Assembly: GCA_030531025.1 (NCBI GenBank) | Contig: JAUMTV010000001.1 | Coordinates: 29,175 to 93,174 of the forward strand | Reading direction: 5' to 3' | DNA from: Turicibacter sp. | GTDB lineage: Bacteria > Bacillota > Bacilli > MOL361 > Turicibacteraceae | Length of the DNA stretch: 64,000 bases | Position numbers and translations under genes: made by a program | Shown here: one piece after another, positions 55,742 through 64,000 of the stretch | Layout of the letters: every line of letters begins with the position of its first letter | Numbering within the stretch: the first letter of the stretch is position 1 | The notes under the pieces: generated by a model | Seen by the model: the letters and a program-made list of their open reading frames with translations, nothing else | The model's database searches: none | What the model was told of the DNA's origin: nothing

Positions 55742-57136
55742 TTATTTAAACATTGACTGATATAGCTCTACATAACGATGAGCCGATTGTTCCCATGAAT
55801 AATCTCCCATCATTCCTGTTACCATTAATTGATGCCAAACATCTTTATGGTGGTGATAATAATCTAGTGCACGTCGAATCGTGAATAACATATCATGTGC
55901 ATTATAGTTTGTAAAACTAAATCCATTTCCTTCACCTGTATGCTCATTATAAGCATGTACAGTATCGTTTAACCCTCCAGTTTCACGTACAATTGGAACG
56001 GTTCCATATCGAAGTGAAATTAACTGTGATAACCCACATGGTTCATATAACGAAGGCATTAAGAACATATCACTTGCACCGTATACAAGATTAGCAAGTT
56101 TTCCGTTGTATCCAAGATAAATTCCAACTTGTTTTGGATACTTGTCTCGAATCCACTGGAAGTATTGCTCATATTTCGCTTCACCTGATCCAAGCAAGAA
56201 GAATTGAATATTATCATAAATTAATAATTCTTCTAAAATATGAGTAATTAAATCTAATCCTTTTTGTGAATCTAATCGAGTAACAATTCCAATCAATGGA
56301 ATATCACAATTAACTTCTAATCCAAAGCGACGTTGTAATTCTTCTTTATTTTTACCTTTTAGTTCTAATGTCTCAACTGTATATGGATAAACAAGCGCTG
56401 TGTCCACCGCTGGATCAAAAATATCTACATCAATTCCATTAACAATTCCACTTAAATCAGCTTGACGCATACCTAAAATATGATTTAAATTTTCCCCATA
56501 GAAATCCGTTAGGATTTCTTTTGCATACGTCTCACTCACAGTTGTAATTTTATTCGTATACTGAATTCCTAATTGCATATAATTGATATTTATATCATCA
56601 AAACGATAACCCAAATGTCGAACTGCGTGAGAAGTAAATTGCCCTTGGAATCTTAAGTTATGAATAGTATAAACTGTTCTCGTATTGTAGTAGAACGGAT
56701 CGGCATAATAACGTTGATCCATAAAGAATGGAATTAATCCTGTTTGCCAGTCATTCGCGTGAATAATATCTGGCTGAAAATTAATATTTTTCAATAATCG
56801 AAGCGCAATTTCACAAAACATCGCAAATTGATAGTCACGATCTTCACATTCATAGATTGAATCACGGTTAGAAAAGAGTGGTTCAAACATTAAGTAATAT
56901 TTAACGCCTTCTAACTCGACACAATTAATCCAAAAAAGTTTTCCCATGACATCAACATTTGTAACCCAATAAGCATTTTTTAATAATCCCTCTGGGATTT
57001 GTTTATATCCTGGTAAAATGACACGAACATCATGTCCTTGCTTAACTAATGCTTTTGGGAGAGCATAAGCTACGTCAGCTAACCCTCCCGTTTTAATAAA
57101 TGGATAAACCTCTGATGAAACAAATGCAATTTTCAC
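55742..57136 (-). CDS. glgA: Glycogen synthase (ADP-glucose)
   Basis: Transfers glucose from ADP-glucose to a growing alpha-1,4-glucan. 464 residues, GT5 family. The ADP-glucose lysine is in KTGGLADV near residue 15; the C-terminal GT-B motif is PSLYEPCGLSQLISLRYG. It follows glgC by 2 bases. No glgB, glgD or glgP is visible next to it, so branching and breakdown genes must lie elsewhere. Confidence 0.95.
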   Translation of the reverse strand: MKIAFVSSEVYPFIKTGGLADVAYALPKALVKQGHDVRVILPGYKQIPEGLLKNAYWVTNVDVMGKLFWINCVELEGVKYYLMFEPLFSNRDSIYECEDRDYQFAMFCEIALRLLKNINFQPDIIHANDWQTGLIPFFMDQRYYADPFYYNTRTVYTIHNLRFQGQFTSHAVRHLGYRFDDININYMQLGIQYTNKITTVSETYAKEILTDFYGENLNHILGMRQADLSGIVNGIDVDIFDPAVDTALVYPYTVETLELKGKNKEELQRRFGLEVNCDIPLIGIVTRLDSQKGLDLITHILEELLIYDNIQFFLLGSGEAKYEQYFQWIRDKYPKQVGIYLGYNGKLANLVYGASDMFLMPSLYEPCGLSQLISLRYGTVPIVRETGGLNDTVHAYNEHTGEGNGFSFTNYNAHDMLFTIRRALDYYHHHKDVWHQLMVTGMMGDYSWEQSAHRYVELYQSMFK

Positions 57137-57138
57137 GC

Positions 57139-58404
57139 TTAGGCCTCCTTTGCAGGATAAACCGTACTACCGCATGAAATAATTTTATCATTAAAGTCTG
57201 ATTCTGAAACGTGTGGGAAGATACGAACATTACGCTCAATAATTGTTCCCTCTGGAATCTGTACTCCTTTTCCAATTACATTTAATCCACTTGATAATAC
57301 TTTTGGTTTTTCTTGATTTGCACAAACCACTGCTCCGCGTCCGATAATACTTCCTTTTTTGATGACGCAGTTTTTATCGATAATTGCCCCATCAATGACG
57401 CAACCTTCTTCAATAATTGTATCATTCATAATAATACTGTTACGAACAATCGCATTTGGATGAATATGAACGCCTGGACTAATGACACATTTTGTAACTG
57501 ATCCAGCAATGATTGAACCATTCGAAATTAAACTTTGACATACTTGAGCTTTTGAACCAAATTTAGCTGTTGGTTTTTCTTCACTCTTCGTATGAATCAC
57601 CCAATCTTTGTCATACATATCTAATTGAATTTTATCAACAGTTGTTGTTAACTCTAAATTTGCTTCTAAGTATGATTCATATGTTCCAACATCTTTCCAG
57701 TAATCACGGAAGCGGTAAGAATAAACATTTCCATGTTCAATTAAATGAGGAATAACATCATTTCCAAAGTCTAAACCTACTTTTTTCAGATGTTGTAGCG
57801 TATTAATTAATACATCTGTCTTAAACACATAAATTCCCATTGAAGCTAAATTACTTTTTGGTTCTGCTGGTTTTTCAGCAAACTCTACAATTCGTCTATT
57901 TTCATCATCCGTTAAAATTCCAAAACGTGATGCATCTTCCCAATCAACTTCTTGTGCACAAACTGTTACATCTGCACCTTTTTCAATATGTTGTTGAATC
58001 AGTGGACGATAATCCATCTTATAGATATGGTCTCCTGATAAAATTAAAACATTATCAGGGTTTTTACGTTTAATGTAGCTAATATTTTGTAAGATCGCAT
58101 CAGCTGTTCCTGTATACCATTGATCTGATGAATGACCTTCACATGGTTGTAATAACGTTACCCCTGTATTTTTACGATCAAAGTCCCAAGCTTGACCTAC
58201 TCCAATGTGCTCATTTAATGATAGTGGTAAATATTGAGTTAAGATTCCAATATCATATATTTCTGAATTCGAGCAGTTACTTAAGACGAAATCTATAATT
58301 CTAAATTTTCCTGCAAATGGAACGCTTGGTTTTGCTCTTCCAAGTGATAAAATATCTAATCGTGATCCGCGTCCACCAGCCAAAATCATAGCTAAAGTTT
58401 TCAT
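57139..58404 (-). CDS. glgC: Glucose-1-phosphate adenylyltransferase
   Basis: Makes ADP-glucose, the committed step of bacterial glycogen synthesis. 421 residues. GGRGSRL near the N-terminus and WYTGTADAI and FAEKPAEP are typical, and the C-terminal left-handed beta helix follows. The glgD partner common in Firmicutes is not adjacent. GGGGGA precedes the ATG. A near-cre site lies upstream. Confidence 0.93.
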   Translation of the reverse strand: MKTLAMILAGGRGSRLDILSLGRAKPSVPFAGKFRIIDFVLSNCSNSEIYDIGILTQYLPLSLNEHIGVGQAWDFDRKNTGVTLLQPCEGHSSDQWYTGTADAILQNISYIKRKNPDNVLILSGDHIYKMDYRPLIQQHIEKGADVTVCAQEVDWEDASRFGILTDDENRRIVEFAEKPAEPKSNLASMGIYVFKTDVLINTLQHLKKVGLDFGNDVIPHLIEHGNVYSYRFRDYWKDVGTYESYLEANLELTTTVDKIQLDMYDKDWVIHTKSEEKPTAKFGSKAQVCQSLISNGSIIAGSVTKCVISPGVHIHPNAIVRNSIIMNDTIIEEGCVIDGAIIDKNCVIKKGSIIGRGAVVCANQEKPKVLSSGLNVIGKGVQIPEGTIIERNVRIFPHVSESDFNDKIISCGSTVYPAKEA

Positions 58405-58547
58405 TCAAAAATCCCCCATTTCTTCCTTTTTTAACTCTGTATTGATTATTTTCACCCAACACATTTTTTAACATCCTAATACTATCATGAGATAATTGGT
58501 ATTTTTATCATCTTTTGTCACACAAACTACAAAAATTAAAGTTTCTA

Positions 58548-58587
58548 GTAACCCGTTACACTTTCACCTCTTTGTAAGCGCTAAATA
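58548..58587. promoter_or_regulatory. Candidate operators upstream of glgC
   Basis: TTGTAAGCGCTAAATA (58572-58587) resembles a catabolite response element, with one perfect arm (TGTAAGCG) and one weak arm. GTAAC-CC-GTTAC (58548-58559) is a perfect short palindrome. The remaining 355-base gap (58405-58759) otherwise holds only AT-rich sequence and the nifJ terminator. Confidence 0.35.
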
Positions 58588-58721
58588 GATATTTTATATA
58601 TTATATTTAAATTATTCGACTTTTTTTGTTGATAGTTGTCGTTATTTTTAATGAATGCTTCTATTCATTTATAGCGTCGATTCAACATTAAATTTGACTG
58701 AATAAACTTATGACTAAAACA

Positions 58722-58757
58722 AAAAAAGCTTATCGGATTAAACCGATAAGCTTTTTT
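58722..58757 (-). terminator. Terminator after nifJ
   Basis: AAAAAAGCTTATCGG / CCGATAAGCTTTTTT, a 15-pair stem next to the nifJ stop. Symmetrical, so it may work in both directions. Confidence 0.9.
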
Positions 58758-58759
58758 AA

Positions 58760-61700
58760 TTATTCTGCTGATTCGTTTTCTTCTACAACTTCTACTTCAT
58801 CAGAGAAGTCTAATGCAGCCATGCGTTGTAATTGACGGAAACGACGTTGTGCATCACGACGGTTCGCTTCTAATAACGCTTCAGCGTGTTCTGGGTTAAT
58901 TTTTGTAACTTGAGCATAACGAGCTTCACTCATTAAGAAGTCTTGGTATTTATCCCAGTTTGGTGCTTTAGAATCTAATTGTAATGGGTTTTTACCTTCT
59001 TCTAATAATTTTGGATCGAAACGATATGTTGGCCAGTATCCACACTCAGTTGCTAATTTAGCTTGGCTCATTGAGTTAGCTAATCCACCTTTAATACCGT
59101 GAGCGATACATGGTGAGTAAGCAATAACGATTGATGGTCCTTGGTGTTTTTCAGCTTCCATCATTGCTTTGATAACTTGTGCTTGGTTTGCACCATGAGA
59201 TACTTGAGCAACATAAACATGTCCATAAGACATAGCAATTGCTGCTAAATCTTTTTTCTTACCAGTTTTACCTGCTGCAGTAAACTTAGCGATTGACGCA
59301 GCACGTGAAGATTTAGATGATTGTCCACCTGTATTTGAGTAAACCTCAGTATCTAATACTAAGATATTAACATCTTCATTATTAGCAATAACGTGGTCTA
59401 ATCCACCGTAACCGATGTCATAAGCCCATCCGTCACCACCGATGATCCAGTTAGATTGTTTAACGATGTAGTCTTTTAAATCTAAGATTTCTTTAACTGC
59501 ATCATTATCTGAATTTGCAATTGCAACTTCTAATTGTGGAGCTAATGCTTTTGTTACTTCTCCACTATGACGGTTTTCTAACCATTTAGTGAATAATTCA
59601 GCTAATTCAGCATCAACTTTATTCATATTTTCTTCCATTAATAATCCAATACGGTTACGTAATGTTTCAGCTGCAATATGCATACCGAATCCAAACTCAG
59701 CATTGTCTTCGAATAATGAGTTCGCCCATGCTGGTCCATTTCCTTCTGCATTTTTAGTATATGGAGTGGCTGGGAATGATCCACCGTAAATTGAAGAACA
59801 TCCAGTTGCATTTGCAATTGTCATACGATCTCCGAATAAACGTGTTAATAAAGTGATATAAGGTGTTTCCCCACATCCAGCACATGCTCCTGAGAATTCA
59901 AATAATGGTTGAGCAAATTGTGCTCCTTTAACTGTTGTTTTTGGTAATAAGTTATCTTTATAAGTAACGTTATTTAAGAAATATTCTGCACGTGCTACTT
60001 CACCTGCTTCAATTTCATCACTAATTGGAACCATAACTAACGCTTTGTTTCCTTTTTTACCTGGACAGATATGAGCACATACTTCACATCCTGTACAGTC
60101 TAATGTTGATACTTGGATACGATACTCTAATCCATCTAATCCTTTACCAATTGCTTTTAATGTACGTGTTCCTTCTGGAGCTTGTTCTTTTTCCGCTTCT
60201 GTTACTAAGAATGGACGAATAACAGCATGAGGACATACATAAGCACATTGGTTACATTGGATACAGTTTTCTTCAATCCATTTTGGAACGAAGTTTGCGA
60301 TACCACGTTTTTCATATGCAGCAGTACCATTTGGCATTGTTCCATCTGCATACTCAACAAATGCTGAAACTGGTAATGAATCACCTTTACTATGGTTGAT
60401 TACATCAGCGATTGTTTCTACGAAGTGTGGACGTCCTTCTTTTACATGTGCTTCTTCTGGTGTTAAATTAGCCCATGCTGGGTCTACCGGTACTTCAACT
60501 AATCCTTCAGCACCTTTTTCAATAGCAGCGAAGTTCATAGCAATGATAGCTTCACCTTTACGAGAATATAATTTCTCAACATATTTTTTCATTAATTCTT
60601 GAGCTCGTTCATATGGCATAATTTGCTCATTTAATTTGAAGAATGCAGATTGCATGATTGTATTAGTACGACGTCCTAATCCAATTTCTTTTGCTAATGT
60701 TACTGCATCGATAATATAGAATTTAGCATTTTTCTCTGCTAATTGCTTTTTAAAGCTATTTGACATATGGTTAACAATCTCTTCAGCAGTGTGAACAGTA
60801 TTTAATAAGAATGTTCCACCTTGACGTAAACCACTAATCATATCGTATTTTCCAATGTATGTATCCATTGAACATGATACGAAGCTTGGTGTTGATACTA
60901 AATATGGTGCACGGATAACATCTTTACCAAAACGTAAGTTAGAACGTGTTAACCCACCAGATTTTTTAGAGTCGTATGCAAAGTAAGCTTGTGCATATAA
61001 ATCTGTATTTTCACCAATGATTTTGATTGTATTTTTATTAGCACCGATTGTTCCATCTGATCCTAATCCGAAGAATAACGCTTCTGTTACATCATCATTT
61101 AATACCATTACTTCTTTATTAACCGGTAATGATTTGAATGTTACATCATCAACGATACCTACTGTGAAATCATCTTTCATTTCACCTACTAAGTTATCAT
61201 ATACTGCAACAATGTGTGATGGTGTTGTATCTTTAGAAGATAATCCGAAACGTCCACCTACGATACGTGGTGAGTTTTCACGTCCATGGAAGATTGAACG
61301 TACATCTAAACATAATGGTTCACTTGCTGCACCTGGTTCTTTTGTACGATCTAATACTGCAATACGTTCTACAGTTGATGGTAAAACATTGAAGAAGTAT
61401 TCTGAACTAAATGGACGATATAAATGAACAGTAATAACCCCTACTTTGCGTCCTTCTGTTTTGATTAAATAATCAACTGTTTCTTTAATTGTTTCTGTAA
61501 TTGATCCCATGGCAATAATAATGTCTGTTGCATCTTCTGCACCATAATACATGAATGGTTTATATTCACGTCCTGTGATTTCAGTGATTTTTTCCATGTA
61601 ATCAGCTACAATTGCTGGAACTGCATCATAATATTTATTTGAAACTTCACGTGCTTGGAAGTAAACATCATCATTTTGTGCTGATCCACGAGTTACTGGA

Positions 61701-62335
61701 TGATTTGGATTGATAGCACGTGCACGGAATTCACGTACTTTATCATAATCTAATAATTTTCCTAAATCTTCATAATCCATCACTTCAACTTTTTGAATTT
61801 CGTGTGATGTACGGAATCCATCGAAGAAGTGTAAGAATGGAACACTTGATTTGATTGCTGCTAAATGAGCAACTCCACCTAAGTCCATAACTTCTTGAAC
61901 TGAGCTAGTTGCTAACATTGCAAATCCTGTTTGACGTGCTGCATAAATATCTTGGTGATCACCAAAGATTGATAATGATTGTGCTGCAAGCGCACGTGCA
62001 GATACATGAATAACCCCTGGTAATAACTCTCCAGCAATTTTATACATATTTGGAACTTTTAATAATAAACCTTGTGAAGCTGTATAAGTTGTAGTTAATG
62101 CACCAGCTTGTAAAGAACCGTGAACTGTACCAGCGGCTCCAGCTTCTGATTGCATCTCTACTAATTTTACAGGTGCACCAAATAAGTTTTTCTTACCTTG
62201 AGATGCCCATAAATCTGTATATTCTGCCATTGGCGTTGAAGGGGTAATTGGATAAATCCCCGCTACTTCTGTAAATGCATAAGCAACATGTGCTGCTGCT
62301 TGACATCCGTCCATTGATTGGAACACTTTAGACAT
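58760..62335 (-). CDS. nifJ: Pyruvate:ferredoxin (flavodoxin) oxidoreductase
   Basis: Oxidises pyruvate with CoA to acetyl-CoA and CO2, reducing ferredoxin. A single chain of 1191 residues with all domains fused: N-terminal pyruvate-binding domains (YPITPSTPMAEYTDLW), a 2[4Fe-4S] ferredoxin domain (CIQCNQCAYVCP and CTGCEVCAHICPG, around 680-760), and the thiamine diphosphate domain (CAGCGETPY and ATGCSSIYGG). A small ferredoxin at 19838-20005 is a likely acceptor, and the hydrogenase remnant lies next door. Monocistronic with its own promoter. Confidence 0.96.
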   Translation of the reverse strand: MSKVFQSMDGCQAAAHVAYAFTEVAGIYPITPSTPMAEYTDLWASQGKKNLFGAPVKLVEMQSEAGAAGTVHGSLQAGALTTTYTASQGLLLKVPNMYKIAGELLPGVIHVSARALAAQSLSIFGDHQDIYAARQTGFAMLATSSVQEVMDLGGVAHLAAIKSSVPFLHFFDGFRTSHEIQKVEVMDYEDLGKLLDYDKVREFRARAINPNHPVTRGSAQNDDVYFQAREVSNKYYDAVPAIVADYMEKITEITGREYKPFMYYGAEDATDIIIAMGSITETIKETVDYLIKTEGRKVGVITVHLYRPFSSEYFFNVLPSTVERIAVLDRTKEPGAASEPLCLDVRSIFHGRENSPRIVGGRFGLSSKDTTPSHIVAVYDNLVGEMKDDFTVGIVDDVTFKSLPVNKEVMVLNDDVTEALFFGLGSDGTIGANKNTIKIIGENTDLYAQAYFAYDSKKSGGLTRSNLRFGKDVIRAPYLVSTPSFVSCSMDTYIGKYDMISGLRQGGTFLLNTVHTAEEIVNHMSNSFKKQLAEKNAKFYIIDAVTLAKEIGLGRRTNTIMQSAFFKLNEQIMPYERAQELMKKYVEKLYSRKGEAIIAMNFAAIEKGAEGLVEVPVDPAWANLTPEEAHVKEGRPHFVETIADVINHSKGDSLPVSAFVEYADGTMPNGTAAYEKRGIANFVPKWIEENCIQCNQCAYVCPHAVIRPFLVTEAEKEQAPEGTRTLKAIGKGLDGLEYRIQVSTLDCTGCEVCAHICPGKKGNKALVMVPISDEIEAGEVARAEYFLNNVTYKDNLLPKTTVKGAQFAQPLFEFSGACAGCGETPYITLLTRLFGDRMTIANATGCSSIYGGSFPATPYTKNAEGNGPAWANSLFEDNAEFGFGMHIAAETLRNRIGLLMEENMNKVDAELAELFTKWLENRHSGEVTKALAPQLEVAIANSDNDAVKEILDLKDYIVKQSNWIIGGDGWAYDIGYGGLDHVIANNEDVNILVLDTEVYSNTGGQSSKSSRAASIAKFTAAGKTGKKKDLAAIAMSYGHVYVAQVSHGANQAQVIKAMMEAEKHQGPSIVIAYSPCIAHGIKGGLANSMSQAKLATECGYWPTYRFDPKLLEEGKNPLQLDSKAPNWDKYQDFLMSEARYAQVTKINPEHAEALLEANRRDAQRRFRQLQRMAALDFSDEVEVVEENESAE

Positions 62336-62380
62336 AACATTAACCTCCCTGATTAGATCCTACACAATAGAAATACCTTC

Positions 62381-62409
62381 ATTATACTATACCTAATTCC
62401 TTGGAACAA
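62381..62409 (-). promoter_or_regulatory. nifJ promoter
   Basis: Minus strand TTGTTC (62404-62409) and TATAAT (62381-62386), 17-base spacer, about 45 bases before the ATG. Confidence 0.75.
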
Positions 62410-62689
62410 TGATAGTAAAATGCTTTTATAACTATTTTTAGTATTTTTTAACATTATAACCATAAAGTTATGAGTTATCATTCTCTCCTTTGAAAGAACA
62501 AATAACATTATTATGAATAGACCTATTTTATACATTTTTTAATAAACTATGTCTATTTAGGTCTTCATTTATAATTAGTACATTAATAGTATACCTAATC
62601 TTTTTAAACTCTCAAAGACATATGCTTTTTATTTTTAAACATTATAATCATTTTTTTAAAAATAGATTCTAACATCTCAATATTGGCAA
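62410..62689. other. Spacer between the hydrogenase remnant and nifJ
   Basis: AT-rich, no supported gene. It has a direct echo of the nifJ -10 region (ATTAGGTATA...TAATG near 62582-62600) that could be a second promoter. An inverted repeat AGACCTA / TAGGTCT lies at about 62520-62563. Confidence 0.4.
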
Positions 62690-63785
62690 TTATTCATGGT
62701 CATATACTTCCCTTTTATAATAAGTAGTATGTAATAACTCATGAGCTTTATGACTATTAGGCTTTCCAAGATATTGTTCATAAACCGCTTGGATGGCAGG
62801 GTTTTCGTGAGACTTACGAATGACTTGTTGTTCATCATCTTCATAAAGAGCTTTTGCACGTTCTAAACGAATATCTCTTTCTTCATTAATAAACTGTGCT
62901 GGAATATATGGTTGGCCACCACCTGCTACACATCCACCACTACACCCCATAATCTCAACGAAGTAATATTTCTTTTCCCCATTTAAAATTTGATCAATAA
63001 TTTTCAAGGCATGCTTTCCTCTATGAACAACAGCCACATTTAAACTTAAATCTCCGACTTGAACAGTTGCTTCTTTTAAATCTTTTACTCCCCCTAACTG
63101 ATTGATCCTCAATCGTATCTAATGATTGATGACTTAAAACATCAGCTGCTGTTCTTAAAGCCGCCTCCATTACCCAACCTGTTGCTCCAAATATTGTGCC
63201 TGCTCCACTATATGTTCCAAGTGGATCATCAAAAGATTCATCAGTTAAGTTAATAAAGTCTAATCCGTACATTCGAATCATTCTTGCTAATTCTCGAGTC
63301 GTTATTGAACTATCCACATCTTGAATTCCATTGACGTTCATTTCTTCACGTTTTAATTCAGACTTTTTAGCTATACACGGCATAACTGAAACGCAATAAA
63401 TTGAATTTGGATCTACATTATTTTGTTCTGCCCAGTAAGATTTCAAAATAGCACCAAACATTTGTTGTGGTGATTTACACGTTGATAAATAAGGTAAAAT
63501 TTCTGAACGATATTGCTCAGCTAAACGAATCCATCCTGGTGAGCAAGATGTAATCATTGGTAATGTTCCACTCATTTTAATTCGATCAATTAACTTATAA
63601 GCTTCTTCCATAATTATTAAGTTTGCACTAAAGTTTGTATCAAAAACTTTACATGTCGGACCCCCAATACGGCGAAGAGCAGCAGCAATTTTTCCATTAA
63701 CACGTGTTCCAATCGGTAATCCAAACTCTTCCCCAAGTGCTGCACGAACAGCTGGTGCTACTTGAAAAACAACGACTTTACCCCT
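62690..63785 (-). pseudogene. [FeFe] hydrogenase catalytic domain, truncated and frameshifted
   Basis: The H-cluster domain of an [FeFe] hydrogenase. Homology starts at about 63785 (VVVFQVAPAVRAALGEEFG) without the N-terminal Fe-S domains. L1 TSCSPGW and L2 MPCIAKKSE are in the first frame. After VRG the frame is lost at a run of five Gs (63090-63094 on the plus strand, as Cs). The second frame resumes VKDLKEATV and has L3 EIMGCSGGCVAGGGQP and a normal C-terminus. Removing one G restores the frame. Both lesions point to a pseudogene, though the G-run indel could be a sequencing error. Confidence 0.85.
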
Positions 63786-63891
63786 GTGACGAAGGCTTAG
63801 TCTTGACGCATGTCGTATCATCAATAGACACATAGACGGGTTGACCTGTGCTTTATGAACGATTATATATAAGTCCAGATAAGTTTTTCAT
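63786..63891 (-). pseudogene. Transposase remnant fused to the hydrogenase 5' end
   Basis: The minus-strand frame from the ATG at 63891 reads MKNLSGLIYNRS, a stop (63853-63855), then STGQPVYVSIDDTTCVKTKP, ending at SSQG. The VYVSIDDT..K.KPSS pattern looks like the first catalytic aspartate region of a DDE transposase. It ends where hydrogenase homology starts, so an element inserted into or recombined with the hydrogenase gene. The family is not identified. Confidence 0.55.
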
Positions 63892-63895
63892 ATCG
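63866..63895 (-). repeat. 30-bp dispersed repeat, copy 2
   Basis: Exact reverse-oriented match to 55474-55503, lying within the transposase remnant and its upstream flank. Confidence 0.8.
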
Positions 63896-64000
63896 TAAAA
63901 ATTTTTCAAGCCCTAGCAAAGGAGGATTAGATTATCTTTGATAGCCGATAGGTGACCCATTCCCTACTAATTGAGGAAACATGCTTCGCATGGTAGGTGA
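63896..64000. other. Right edge, probable mobile-element sequence
   Basis: No complete gene. It contains a short palindrome CATGC-TTC-GCATG (63980-63992) and an AAAGGAGG (63917-63924) not followed by a start codon. It is probably a continuation of the mobile-element remnant, but that is uncertain. Confidence 0.35.

Noticed and set aside
62353..62535. 60-codon minus-strand frame upstream of nifJ
   Set aside because: It overlaps the mapped nifJ promoter, is AT-biased and has no recognisable family or convincing start.
63021..63833. Two separate hydrogenase genes with overlapping frames
   Set aside because: The two frames are consecutive parts of one catalytic domain, joined by a single-base change; neither is complete alone.

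Overview
This 64 kb window is chromosomal DNA from a low-GC, endospore-forming, fermentative Bacillota. Spore genes (yqfC, yqfD, spoVS, cotE, a Spo0E-like gene) sit next to pyruvate:ferredoxin oxidoreductase, glycogen synthesis genes and a damaged [FeFe] hydrogenase. Gene order follows Bacillus subtilis block by block, but the anaerobic metabolism does not. A Turicibacter-like organism is my best guess; this is inference, not proof.

Layout. (1) 1-11400, minus strand: yqfC-yqfD-phoH-ybeY-dgkA-cdd-era-yqzL-recO, then a glycine T-box with glyQS, then dnaG-sigA-trmK and the start of a Nif3-like gene. (2) 11556-17020: parE-parC, divergent from plsY and a Spo0E-like phosphatase. (3) 17104-21375: yneF, tkt, a small ferredoxin, ynzC and lexA. 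A 57-codon membrane-protein gene lies divergent from lexA under a consensus promoter carrying LexA boxes. (4) 21446-24083: accessory stretch with a nitroreductase, an APH-fold protein and a decayed Tn554-type transposon. (5) 24122-38392: mutS-mutL-miaA, cotE, ricA (ymcA), miaB, spoVS, ymdB, rny, recA, pgsA and rodZ. (6) 38599-46725: RNase P RNA, recU-ponA, nth-dnaD-ypmB, cca and dapB. (7) 46786-49758: a YitT-type membrane protein, an ECF sigma/anti-sigma pair and a YugP-type protease. (8) 49856-55240: folE-aroC-aroB-aroA and a TPR protein. (9) 55241-58404: hairpin-rich spacer and glgC-glgA. (10) 58722-64000: nifJ, then an [FeFe] hydrogenase catalytic domain that is frameshifted and fused at its 5' end to a transposase remnant.

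How it works together. Most of the window is housekeeping: replication, repair and recombination, translation and tRNA modification, RNA decay and cell envelope. The SOS response is anchored by lexA and recA. Sporulation is represented by coat assembly, a sigma-E-type promoter at yqfC and Spo0A-phosphorelay modulators (RicA, Spo0E-like). Central metabolism is transketolase, pyruvate oxidation to reduced ferredoxin, glycogen storage and the last steps to chorismate.

Most interesting points: the SOS-controlled 57-aa membrane protein in the place of the division inhibitor yneA; the broken hydrogenase; an A10 tract that puts ypmB out of frame with its start; the Tn554-like remnant; and a 30-bp repeat shared by the folE upstream region and the hydrogenase-proximal remnant. 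I found no CRISPR array, tRNA or rRNA.
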